A stretch of DNA of 64,000 bases, taken from NCBI GenBank assembly GCA_021018995.1, contig CM037595.1, positions 78,121,159 to 78,185,158 of the forward strand. Reading direction: 5' to 3'. The translations under genes were made by a program, and so were the position numbers. Numbering within the stretch: position 1 is the first letter of the stretch; each line of letters begins with the position of its first letter. Below, piece by piece: positions 1-12,100 of the stretch. This stretch comes from Chloranthus sessilifolius (Eukaryota > Streptophyta > Magnoliopsida > Chloranthales > Chloranthaceae). The notes beneath the pieces were generated by a model, which was not told where the DNA came from, made no database searches, and saw only the letters and a program-made list of their open reading frames with translations.

Positions 1-794
1 ATGCCATCAAAGTCATATTTTGAACTATCTAATGATATAAACAAATTGGTTTTAATAGAGTTTGAGACTCTTAAAAACATAACATGTGGGTGAACTTTTC
101 ATCGGATTGAATGGATAAGTAGTGTAGTAAATGGTAATTGTTTTAATACAGGAGGTTTGTATTCTTTCCAAAATCCAAGCATTGTAGTAAATGGTAATTG
201 TCATCTACATAGCTTCTTCCCGAAACAGGTTGAAAGTCATATTTTTTGTTGGTATGTGACTAGAAAGTGTGGGGGAAGATCAAATTGCACTGCACTGAGA
301 GCCCTTTTTAAATTATTATGATGTTCATATATAGTTTTGACTTAAATATAACTATTATAAATACTTTATCAATTTAAATTTTACTTTAAGTTTAAAATAA
401 ATGATTTTTTGTCTCAAGGCGCCATCTCGCCGAGATGTCTCAGATTTTTTAGATTTTAAACCAAGCACCAGAGCCTCTAGACAGTGATCCATCTCCCAGT
501 GCCTCACCCACAAGGGTATACGTACCAGGGCCTACCTCTCGCTTATGCAGGGACTCGAGGTGTGGCCCTAGATGCCGACCGACTCGCTATGGTCCCTGTC
601 AGAGCAGGAGTCCTATGTAATCTACATAAAGCGAAATAATTGGTCGCAGTTGCGCTCTCTGGGTAGTAGGAAAATCGGACTGACCTGTGCATAGATGACC
701 TGAATTCATAAACGAGAGATGGACTAGTCAGTAGTCACAGCTCAAAGAGAAAGGTAATCTATTTCACTTATGAGCTTTGGGCAGTCGTACCGAT

Positions 795-1090
795 TCAAAT
801 TAAAAACAAATCGGCCATGGCCCAGCCCGCAATGGGCGCCAGATATGGGTTAAGGTAGATAGGGCCCCAGCCAAATCGGATGGATTGAGACCTATTTTAA
901 AATTGTAGGCTGGTTTGCGGCCCAGTTCAACCCGATCGGCCATGGGGCAGCTATGGGCTAAGGTACGTAGACCCAATGCATAAACAGGTCAGTCCAGCCT
1001 GGCTCGATTAGTAATTGGGTCCCAATATTATCGGCTTGTTCTAGGGCCCAGCCCATTCAGTACCCCTGGCTAGGTCATCAATACTACTTG
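795..1090. repeat. GGCCCA-rich degenerate repeat
   Basis: Repeated GGCCCAGCCC, CGATCGGCCATGG and GGGCTAAGGTA words recur in direct and inverted form. This is the composition of common short non-autonomous DNA elements in plants. I could not fix ends or a target-site duplication. The flanking stretch 1-795 shows no gene. Confidence 0.3.
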
Positions 1091-1095
1091 TGATT

Positions 1096-1468
1096 AGGAG
1101 TGAAAAATTACAGGAAACTAACATTATGGAACCGAAAAATACCGATTCAAAATCAAACAGCCAAAACTTGCTTTGGATCAATTTGGTTTCGATTTTGGGT
1201 CCCAGAAACCGAAAACCTGTTGGATAGGGAGACTAAATCGACCCTAAAACCGAGAAACTAACATTTCCCAGACCTGAAAACCGAAACCGACACCGGAAAC
1301 CCAAACCGGTTAAAAATAATGACCCAGACCCACCCACAACGATTTGGTTCAAATTTGGTTTAGGAGGGGTGGGGTGGGAAGTTCAGTTAACCGAAACATT
1401 TCAGTTAATCGAAACTTAAATTCTGGTTTCAGTTCCAAATTAGTTAACCGAACGTCCACCCCTTCTGA
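1096..1468. mobile_element. AACCGA-rich hAT-like MITE (degenerate)
   Basis: A stretch dominated by CCGAAACC and GGTTTCGG words, starting near TAGGAGTGAAAA and ending near GTCCACCCCTT. These are poor inverted counterparts. The AACCGA-rich interior is typical of plant hAT-derived MITEs. No clear target-site duplication is seen. Confidence 0.35.
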
Positions 1469-1646
1469 TGACTGAGCTCAGGTTGGCACAGCCAAACATT
1501 GGCTGGGGTTTACATGCAATTCAAAACACACTTTAATTTAGCTACACCTTCCTAAGAGAGAATTAAAGCTGGCCAACTCCAGGAAGCTTGAAACCAGTGG
1601 GAATCAGCTTTCTGGAACTGAACATTGCCCTTTGAAAATATTCAAA

Positions 1647-1873
1647 GGCTGCGTTTGGGTTAGCTCTTTCAAGGCAAAGAGCAGCTCTTTTGCTTTTTGG
1701 CTCCGGCAGGGAACTGCTCTTATGTTTGGTAACACAGCTCCTTACCCCATTTGCTCCGACAGGGAGCTGTTTTAAGTGATAAAACTGCTCTGTCAGATCA
1801 AATTTTATCTGCTTTGACAGAGAGCAGACAGAGAGCTGCTTCTGCTCTTATAAGAGCTAATCCAAACACAGCC
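1647..1873. mobile_element. Tourist-like MITE, copy 1
   Basis: Inverted ends GGCTGCGTTTGGGTTAGCTC and GAGCTAATCCAAACACAGCC bound 227 bp full of GAGCAG/CTGCTC words. A related copy lies at 36144-36353 with a clean TTA duplication, which assigns the family to Tourist/PIF-Harbinger. This copy's flanks (AAA on both sides) are a weak duplication. Confidence 0.7.
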
Positions 1874-2238
1874 AAACTAATTAACCCTAGGGCAATGGTG
1901 CCCAACTGGTTAACCAGTTGATTTTGTGTCAACCAATTTTGCAGCCATTGGATATAAGAGAATCTTGACTGCACGTCATCCTATAAAAATGGAAACTGTG
2001 GAAATCAAGATTCTCTTTTATCCAATGACTGCAAAACTGGTGGAACACGAAATCGGTTCAACCAGTTTGACCCGACCATTACTCATTAAGACCAAGTCAA
2101 ACACGTAAAAAACTAAACACTATCATCAATTTAAGCAGCGTACATCAAAAAGTTTAGAGACATGCTAACTCCAATAGCCACACAATTATACAAACGAGAT
2201 CACATGCAATAAGCAACACATTAACATAAAGACCACTT

Positions 2239-2483
2239 TGGGCACGTTTGAATGTTGGTAACCTAGCGATACGTTTAAGCCACAAAACGTGTTATTTGTA
2301 TTATACGTAGCAACGAAAGAGTACGAGATCATAGCCTCGTACTCCATTTCTTGTAAGCTTAATGTAAAAAAGCGACGACGCATTTATCAAAAAAGTCATC
2401 AAAAATACATTCATAGTCAATAACACGTGAGAAAGTTTCTAAATGCATTTTGTAGAGGCCGTACATGCTATCAAACGTGCCCA
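2239..2483. mobile_element. Short inverted-repeat element (MITE candidate)
   Basis: A 13-bp perfect inverted repeat, TGGGCACGTTTGA at the left and its complement at the right, bounds 245 bp without coding potential. Interior AACGTG words continue the weak complementarity. No target-site duplication is visible, so the superfamily is undetermined. Confidence 0.5.
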
Positions 2484-2857
2484 TAGAGATGCATCATGAA
2501 TGAACACTAGGCACATGTGCATACACACCTCAATCAATCATCAGACTATCACACGCGAGCCTTGCGTCACAGACTGTCAGACACGCATGCATCTCCATGC
2601 TCTTGTACATCTGGCATGCATCTCAAGGTCCATGCAGCGCACAGCTCAATTGCCATCCGGTGACTGTATATCAGCTCTTCCTTCTGTAGGTCCCATGGAA
2701 GGTGAACACAGCCCATGTAAACGAGGGGCACATGCCCTGCCCCATGTTTAGCGAAGGGTTTCTGAACAAAATAATCAGTTTAAAGGGGACACTTTTAAAA
2801 TACTTACCTTAACGGGCATATACCCTATATTTCTTTAAAAATATTTACCTCAGAGGG

Positions 2858-3063
2858 CACCTGACTTACCCTATCAGGTGATTATTTTTTAAAATATTTA
2901 CCTCAGACACCATCTAGTACACCATCTCAGGTAATTACCATAGCGCATATGTTACCTCAGGGCGCACCTGACATACCCTATCAGGTGATTATTTTTTAAA
3001 ATATTTACCTCAGAGACCATTTAGTACACCATCTCAAGTAATTACCATAGCGCGCATATGTCC
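2858..3063. repeat. Tandem duplication, 107-bp unit
   Basis: Two copies starting CACCTGACTTACCCTATCAG (2858) and CACCTGACATACCCTATCAG (2965), each followed by an AT-rich block, TTTACCTCAGA and AATTACCATAGCGC. Divergence is low. A decayed part-copy may lie just upstream (about 2800-2857). Confidence 0.75.
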
Positions 3064-5787
3064 TCCTGATAAATATTTGAAAAACATGTACTTTAAGGTG
3101 ATCTTTTCCAAAATGGTGCCCTGTCAGGTAAAAAAACCACTTTAGAGAAATACTGGCCAGTGAGGACCCCCTGATAGATCGTACATTACATCTGAAAGGA
3201 TGATAAAAATATTGGTCGGTCCCTCTTTCTCTAGGACACCCGTCCCATGAACATCACATAGCATCATTCCTCACTACCGAAATTCCACGTGGCTTCTAAT
3301 ACTACAAATTCAAAAGGCTTTGGGACCATTATAACTACAAACCTAATGAGCACAGATCATAAGACAAGTGAAGATTATCGCTCTTTTAAGACATCAGATG
3401 TTAGTATGAAAAATAGAGTTCATAGAAATGGAGAGGTTGGGCTGTGTAAGCATGAAGAACGAGAAGTAGGCGCATTGTTGGCAGACTCGGAAACATAATA
3501 ATTTTACAACACTTAAAACCAGTAACCAGTTTAAGGCATGAAATGAATGAAGGAAACCTGAAGCAACAAAGGTAGGTATTTGTGGCTGAATACAGGGTTT
3601 ACCCATAGCCATGAATAGGCTTAGGCTAAGCCCCAAGAACATCGGACATATTAGGATCGAAAGAACATTTGTGAGGTTAGAGGAAACGAAAGTCAAAATG
3701 GCTCGCTAACATTTGTATTTCTACAGGATACCTCAGGACAGTGTCCCTGGTTTCCATCAATTGAACTGAATCATAGTAATCAACCCGTATGATTCAGATA
3801 AAGGATAGCGTCACTTACAAGCAGTAGCAGACACCTTGGCAAACTATCTGTAAGAGGTAAATGGCCACAAGTCGTAAGGACATATTGCACCTTATACCTG
3901 CACAAAAAGAACAAAAAGAAAAAATAGTAAGAATGTGGTTGGCGTGCTGTCCCAGAACAAGAGGCTCTAGAATCTCCTCCTGAACAACAGGCAAAGCCAA
4001 CAAACAGAAATAACCAACTGTAAAGCAGAAGAATAAAACCAATAGGAGATGGTATGCATAGCATAGTCATAAGTTTTCGTGGAAGAAAAGCTAATCGGTC
4101 TTTTTCCAATCATGAAAGAAAAAATGATTTTGCTACCTAGACAGTGAATCCTACTCACGGGGAGACAACTAGCTTACTTGTATTAATCAGCAGAATGATA
4201 TCCTCTGTGAATCTTGTGTTTGGGACCTCAGAAAATATTTCAAGTTTTAGAAACTTATTAGATGCAATCCTATAATGAAACAAGCTAAATTTTTCATCTC
4301 ATCAGTAATCAAACTCTTATATTATAATTCAAGAGAGAAATAGTTTTAGATTTTATCAGCATCTGTTAGTTCTGTAGTAGGACAACCGTTACACCAGCCG
4401 GTGCTGGGTCTCGCATCCGATGGTACCATAAACGGTTTCCCCACCATAGTGATGGTGTATGTAACATAGAATCATCCCTCAGAAACCATTAAAAAAGAAC
4501 GAAAAAATTACACCTCAGAAAAATGGGGTACCACGAACACATAGGACATAAATAGGTTCCTGACAAGCTGAAAAAAGCATAGCATCTGGCTCTATAGCAA
4601 CGCTAGCAGCTCCACTCCAAAGTACTGTATAAATGGTCCTGAATGCACCGCACACAGATATGCTACTCTAATCCTAGTTCTGAAGAAAAAAACACCAACC
4701 TCCAGGGCCGAACTCTGTAACGCCTAGTCAAACAGGAAATATAAAGGATGGCTGAAATTTACCAAAATACCTTTTGCAATCTTACTATTAGGAAAGGAAC
4801 ATCCATTCCACTGATCTCGATGTAGAAATTTTAATCACCCATTCAAATCGGTGTAGAAAAATGAAGAGAAAACGGAACCAGAATCTTAAAAGACTGAGAG
4901 ATCTGGCAGACTTTTTAAAAAAAGATCATTACCACATCTGGCAGCAGATATTTATGCAGACCATTCAATCATTGATACAAATCTGCACAATAAAAAGGAA
5001 AATAGTAGGGAAGTTACAAACCTGTCATTGATGTGATCAAAAAGTTAAAAATTTAGAAGAACTTGTTTTTGGATTCCTCAACAATCACCATCCACTTCAA
5101 AGATAGGAAAAAACAAAACATCTTATATAATCTGTTGTTGTGTCAGACCAATCCAAATCTGTACAAGAAATCACGTTCTATTATCTCAATTACGAGGATC
5201 CCTGAGCAAAGAATAGAGGTTAATTTGTAGCCTAAAAAAATAGACCTCTGATGGATCGGAACACTTGCTGTCTGTAGTCCAACTGACGCCTTACAAGAGA
5301 GTATCGGTGCCCATACAGATGTACAATAAGATTTTGTTGCTTCAGAACCATTACAATGCATGCAAAGATGATTCCATTATTATCTCCATCCGATTTTAAT
5401 TTTTCCTCTCATTTTTAGGCTGAAGTTGAAGATAACAAGCTCCCATTTGAGTACTTTGCCAGTGTAACAGGCCTGCCGATGACTGCTGTCGTATGGTTGA
5501 TACTTTACACGAACCCAATTGCCCACCAGTCCTGAACTTCCACTCTACCAACTGCGATTGTGACCGTTGGTGAGCATTTCATGTGGAGGATGTTAATGTA
5601 TGGTTCAGAGCCACAGGTTGTCTCCAGAGTTCAACCTCGTTCAACCAAATAGGTCACCGTCAAAAAGATTCCAGGAACTCCGGTATAACAATCCAACACC
5701 CACTTTGTAATTTGATACAAAAGGGTATATGGGTAATTAACAGACCATCTTGCAGAAAGATCACTCTCCAATTAATCCTCGGAAGCA
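3064..5787. other. Downstream flank of LDL3; no gene recognised
   Basis: AT-rich sequence holding the LDL3 3' UTR in its upper part. A plus-strand stretch at 5421-5537, after a consensus acceptor TTTTTAG, stays open for 38 codons (AEVEDNKLPFEYFASVTGLP..), but I recognise no protein family and see no partner exon. I found nothing else that can be supported. Confidence 0.4.
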
Positions 5788-5853
5788 TCAAGATTTTATA
5801 TTTGGATTTATTTCCATCTGCCTCTCTATCAGCTTATCCACAAAGGCACGAAT
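5788..5853 (-). CDS. LDL3: LDL3 last coding exon (21 codons and stop)
   Basis: After acceptor TTCTTGCAG (AG at 5855-5854) the exon reads IRAFVDKLIERQMEINPNIK then Ser and TGA. FVDKLIERQM is the final SRI-like helix, so the C-terminus of the protein lies 3.1 kb beyond exon 7. The exon is easily missed because it is so short. No poly(A) site can be fixed from the sequence. Confidence 0.87.
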   Translation of the reverse strand: MRAFVDKLIERQMEINPNIKS

Positions 5854-6101
5854 CTGCAAGAATAAGTCCAGCACTCAAAAGTCAAAATATATAGGAGTTC
5901 GTATATGCAAGATTGAGCATAATAAGTTTGATGGAACTTGAACACTTAGAAGTTGAGGCAGAAGTCAAATAGGAGAAAATATCCAATACTCAACTAATAC
6001 AGCAATTTTGCACATAAATTAAGCAATTTCTGTACAAGGGAACATAAGCAAAAATAATTGTCAGTGAATAGATAAAGGAATTGAACATTTGTAACTAGCA
6101 T

Positions 6102-6179
<78 letters not shown>

Positions 6180-9100
6180 AAGGCCAGGGGATGCATTCCA
6201 AACTCACGGATCATCCGTGCGTGCGTTTGAACCAGCTGGAAGCAACGTGGCACCCAACCCGAGGATCGGGTGCCATGGCAACTCGCCCAAGGTTAATCAG
6301 GTCGATCCATGAAATAAAAATTTAAAAGGGTATTTATCCACCATTCAAATGCTCGTCAAAGGTGCAAAATTTTAATGCACCAGACTCAGATGGCGAATGG
6401 GAAAACTTTGACCTGAGATTTGAAGGAAATAAAAGGTCCAAACAATAATTTATTTATTTTTCTAAACCCTAAAGGGCCGGGGGTGAACCCTTAAAGGATG
6501 GGTGTAACTCGCGATCACGTCTAACGTGGCACATGATCTAGCATTTGAGTGCACAGTCACCGCCGTGCACTCGAATGCATATTCCCATTTTTCATATGTA
6601 TATATATATATATGAAAAATGGGAAAGGTGTAGTGAGGTCTGCGTGGAGCTCCATGTTTTACGTGCCACGTGGCGAAAGGTAGCATTACTCAAATCATCT
6701 TTAAAACAAAAAATTTCAAAATGCATCCCCACCGTGTTTAACTGAGGCTTGAAATATGGACCATTGAATTTCAATCAAAAATTGACTTTCACCTTAAAAA
6801 ATCGGCTTCGAAATTCCTTCTTTTTTCTGGAAATTGATCTATACAACGTGCCCGTGCTCCACTGGGGTTGATGCACCTAAGAAGCATACTCCATGGGAGG
6901 GAAGGTAGATTCAAGTTCAGTGTGTGAGACTACACTCCAATGCCATTTCCCGTGGCATAGGCCCCTCTAAGGGTTCACCAATCCTGTAGGGTTTCTAAAA
7001 AAAAGTTGGACATGTATGCCCTTTCATTTCGGGGGTAAATATGGGTAATCCACCAAAAATATTTGCCTCTGAAATTTTCAGCTTTGACCACAAAATCAAA
7101 GGTGTAAAATTACTTTTTTTGCCCTTTTTAATGAATTTATCTTTACCATTAAAAAAAGAAGTAAAATCACTCTATTATTATTATTCCACCGATCGGCGAT
7201 CGGTGATCGAACTGGTTTTTGTGCAGGGTCCCAAGCTGCACTCGAATGCATACTCACACACCTCATATATGGGTGCAAAGACTCTAGAACACAGTCCTAA
7301 GGACCGGTCAACTTTTATATTTATATATATAAATGTAAGTTAAGGGGTCCCTAGGACCAAGTCTTAGAGATCAAACCTAGGACGGTGTATATACAAACAT
7401 AAGGGGTCCCTAGGACCAAGTCGTAGAGATCGAACCCTAGGGCAACACCCTTTTGTGGTGCCACATGGCACCCAATTGCCAAGTGCCACCTGTTCCCCTT
7501 AGGTTCATCAAATAAACAAATCTCATGCTTTTAGCAATAATTCAAAAACCACAAAACAACATTGGAGCAATGCTTTGTGTGTGTGTGTGTGTGTGTGTGA
7601 GCGTGTAGCCTAGATACACATGACACGAGCACAAATGCAGCAATCAAGGATATGAATCGAGATTTTAAAAAATATCGGAACGGATACAGACATGGTATTA
7701 TTATTAATAAATGTATAGAAGATGATATATAGATATCCTGGAAATTAGAGAGGGTCAGGCGTGTGCCTCTCTAGTGGCCCTGGGCTTGAGTTCTTGTCAG
7801 CTTTTGAGGGAGCAAACAACATCAAAAGCACAATAAAATCTGTCGGTATGACTTAAAGTGTTAAAAAAAAATATTATTCTTTTAGGGAAATTGAATCCAC
7901 CACGGCTCAATCTTACCTGATTCAATTTAGAAAACTTCTGCAGCATTTTTCTGAAAAGCTGGAAGATCTTATGTTTATGATAAAAAAATAAATACAAATA
8001 TCTCTCTCTCTCTCTCTCTGCATATATATATATATATATATATAAGGTTAAAGGGGTGTCACCCACGTCAATAGATAAACCCTCATCAGTCACCATTAAT
8101 TTCACACCATGTGGCAAACATGTTTGACCAATCCAAGTCGCTAAAGTCGTAGAACATCATTTGAATTGATGTCAACCTAAAAAGTGTTCCCATCAGATAA
8201 TTCAAATAATTCTATTTGGGCACTTTAACATGGACCACTGTTCAAATTGAACGTAGGGTCCATATTAAAGTGCTCAAATTAGATGGTATGAATCCTCTTT
8301 TGAGTACCATTTTTGGGCTGAGTTTGGATTATATGATGTCTTGCCACTTGAACAAATCAGATTCATAAAAAATGTGTCATGAGATACCACGTGGCCTAGA
8401 AGTATGTTAATGAGCGTGTTATATATTGATGTAGGTCATCAAAGTCGATCCCAATGAAAGAATTGATCGTCACTGTCAATAACTGATACGGTGCAGCTCA
8501 ATCCCACTCCCTCAGCTGAAGTCCAGAATCCTGGGAGTGGGAAAGCTAATGGAGTTCCCACCATGTAAAATGGACCAGACATAGACCTCACCGTTTGAAT
8601 AAATATTTGGCGGTCCTTACATTGTAATTCCTTGCAACAATGCTATATGCACACATGCGTGTGCATGCGTGCGTGGATGTGTGCGTGCACGCATGTGTGT
8701 GTGAAAAGAATAAGAAAATGGTTAAAATTCAGGAACATAAAGTAACTAATAGAATAAGAAAATGGTTAAATTTTCGGAACATTATGTAACTAATACAAGA
8801 GGATATAGTTGAACTGTATCCTACAAATATCCTAGATGCATTCTCACTAGCATCGACATTCTATTATATCACGAGTTTGTGAGAATACTAATATGCTACA
8901 CATGTACAAAGAATATCCAGGTATCGTAGAAAATATTGACTAACGTACTGGTAAAGATTGAGTGCAAACCTTATTCCTCCGCTTGAAGTCGAGAAATTCA
9001 GACACACTCATAACTTTCTCTGCTTCAGTGCTCTGATCCATAACCTGATAAAATAATGTGAGAACAAAAAAAAGGAGGCTGAAACCAAAAACTGTGTGCC

Positions 9101-12100
9101 CATGTATGCTAGCATAGATAAAATGGCTTGGAAAACAAAGGCCCTGTTTGGCAACCCTTTTCCAAAGTGCACTTTTCACGAGAAAAATGTTGGGTGAATA
9201 GCACTTTTCACCCAAGGACCTGGCCACCTCTAGCTTAAAATATGGTGTGATGTTGAGAAGCTTCCCCATGTTGCTTCTCACACAATACCAATTTCAGCAT
9301 TCTCACAAGACCTTTTTGAGAAACATCTTTACAGCACCTAAAAAGTGCTGTTGGAAAAGGGTTGCCAAACAGGGCCAAACATGAACAGATTCAACAGAAA
9401 AACCAATGTACCTTAGTCGCACTTTTCCTCATTATCGACTTATACCCTTCCTTATCAATCTTCCTAGCTTTATATAGAGGCATAAGCAACGATGCCACGT
9501 AATCCACAACAGCTTGTTTAATTTGCTCTGCTCCTTTTTTGTCATTTTCTGTTATACCTCTGCTTTCTGTAGCCTGTGAAGCAGAGATTTCTTCTGCCTG
9601 TTCTCCATACATCCCGACAAGTAGCTTTGATACCTTATTTGATTCTTCCTCATCCCTGATATGTATCGTTGGATCAAAAAAATCAGGATCAGCAGCTACT
9701 GCTTGTGACTGCCACCTCTCAATGGCATGATAGTCCTTTATCCCCCAGTTACCAGGGCTATCAACCCACGCTCTTGTTAAAAGACTACTATCTACAGCTC
9801 CACTTTCTCCCGAATGCTCTCTGAGATTCAAATGACATGCAATATCATTTGAATTGCTCCGCTGTGTATAGTTATCACCAGACATTCTTGAACTGTCGAG
9901 ATTGCCGCAGGCCAATGGGAAATCCACAGACCAATTCCTAACCCTGCAGTTTCTGGAGTCTATTTCGGATATGCAATCCTGTCTTCCCAAAGCACCGCCT
10001 GACCACTTCCGTCTCCTGAGGTCGGAGTCATCCATCTGGGCGTATTGCTCACGCCTAGCAAATTTGTGAAACGAAGGTATCTTTGGAAGCTCACGAAGGG
10101 TGTTATCTGCTTCAGAAGATGCATATGCCTGGAGAAAGTCACCAGCAGAGATGAGATTATCAAGACAATATATGGTAAAATAAATAGAAAATAAGGATTT
10201 ATAGAAGCTAGCCTAATAGGAAATTCGATCGAGTTTGAAATGAATTCGATTGAAAAAAGGAAGAACCGCCAACAGACTAATGAACAGAACCAAGTTACAA
10301 AACAATATCTTGTTTCCAGTTCAAAATAGGCAAACCTCTGCAGCTGCAAGGGCAGCATTCCGAGCTGCTTCTGCGGCAGCAAAGGCAGCAGCTTCTTCTT
10401 CGGAGATCGCAATGCTGCCACCCACCGTAGAATCCATACCATGTATAACATTGTGGGAATTTGACAAATTGAACCCGGATTTTGAGTTATTCAAGGCTTC
10501 TAACTTGACTGATGCGCAGGGCACTTTCTTATTGTTTGTGCCAGAAGGTGAATCACTTCCAGCAGTTGACGGAACCTGAATAGTTCCTCTACCATCTGAC
10601 GTTTCATTACGTAATGGAGGCTTTCCTGAGCTTAGAACTTTAGATTTGACTTTTGATGAATCAGCAACAATTGTTTGTCCCGGTATTTTCAAACCACCAT
10701 TGGCAGCTTTTTCCTTCCGGAAAACTTCAATCCACATGTTGACAAGCTGGCTTGCTACAGCTCGGATATCACGGCTAGTATGTACGCAAACTTTCTCTTT
10801 TACAGTCTTCCCAATACCTATACCAACAGGAAAAGGGGGAAAAGACCAAAAACCAGAGTCAATAGAAATCTAGCATTGCTAGTTGCAGATTTTGTTCCCT
10901 AGCAGATAATATAACAGGGAGTGCATGCAATTCAAGTAAATTTTCAGAAAATAGATGTAATAAGACTCTTCAGTCTGTAAATAAAAGATGACCCTCCCCA
11001 CTGATTTTGCAATATTCTGCAACTCCTCAGCAAGACATGATAAAAGCCATATATGTTGATAAATAGAGCAAAAAATGAAAAACATTTACACATACAATTG
11101 TAAAAGTAAATAAAGTGGCAAAGTTCTCAGTTCAATATTCAAGTTTCATTTGATGTGATGATGACATTACTCCATAATGTGGTGGTAAAGAAAAAACTTA
11201 GTTAAATGGATTTGAATCTGTGCAGAAAAAATAGGAGGCATTCCGTAGATTTAGAAGTGATCACTTGATGTTGAAGTTTTTGTGAGATCCCAAGTACGAT
11301 ATCTCCACATTGTAATTTTATGTCTTTTGGTCTTCTATTTTACACAAAGTCGACCTTATATTTTATTTTTAGGTTACTCTTAAAAGCTGCTTTATTAAAT
11401 GTTTAGTTAAAATAAGAAACCCAAGTGATACGTAGGAGTTGAGAGTACTAATTTAAAACTATTTTAGACTTTTTTTTATTATTCCAGAACTTTATTATTT
11501 CTGATTTTTATCAAGAAGACAGGTATTTTTCTTCGTTCTTCTAGTTCTCACTATTTGTTAAATTTTTTAGCTTGTTTACTATGCAATCGACATCGGGAAA
11601 ACTGCAGTTTGCATCATTGGTATCAGAGCTAGGTTATTTCCTACGGAGACCCTCACCAATTAATCAATGCCTTGATCAGTTAAACAAGTCAACCGAAGAC
11701 TAGATCTTCTAACGCATGTGTATAGAGAAGAATTGGAGATCAAGGATGCCATGGATGGCCATGAAAGCAACAATGTCCTGTCATTAACATCCATCATCGA
11801 CAAGGGGCTTCGAGACAATTTAGAGCCACCCAACGGTGTTTTTGGACCCTAAATTTACGTAATCAAGGTAGAAGCATGGATCAAAAATCGGATTTTTGAT
11901 ACGTATCGTCCAAACCTCCAAGACGATACATATCGCATATCGTCCGATTCATTCAATGTATCGGCGATACCTTGAATGTATCGTCCACTTCTCTTTTTTT
12001 TCAAATACCTTAAAATTCTGGGACATGGGTTAAAATTTCGCTCTACCGATATGTATCGTCCGAGCTCCAAAACGATGCGTATCGGAAATTCAATGTACCG

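Noticed and set aside
6101-6325. Open frames across (TA)n tracts giving alternating Tyr-Ile, here and at 15013-15258, 32037-32222 and 8000-8050
   Set aside because: Microsatellite translation only.
10250-10579. Plus-strand frame rich in Ala opposite LDL3 exon 5
   Set aside because: Complement of the Ala/Glu-rich coding segment.
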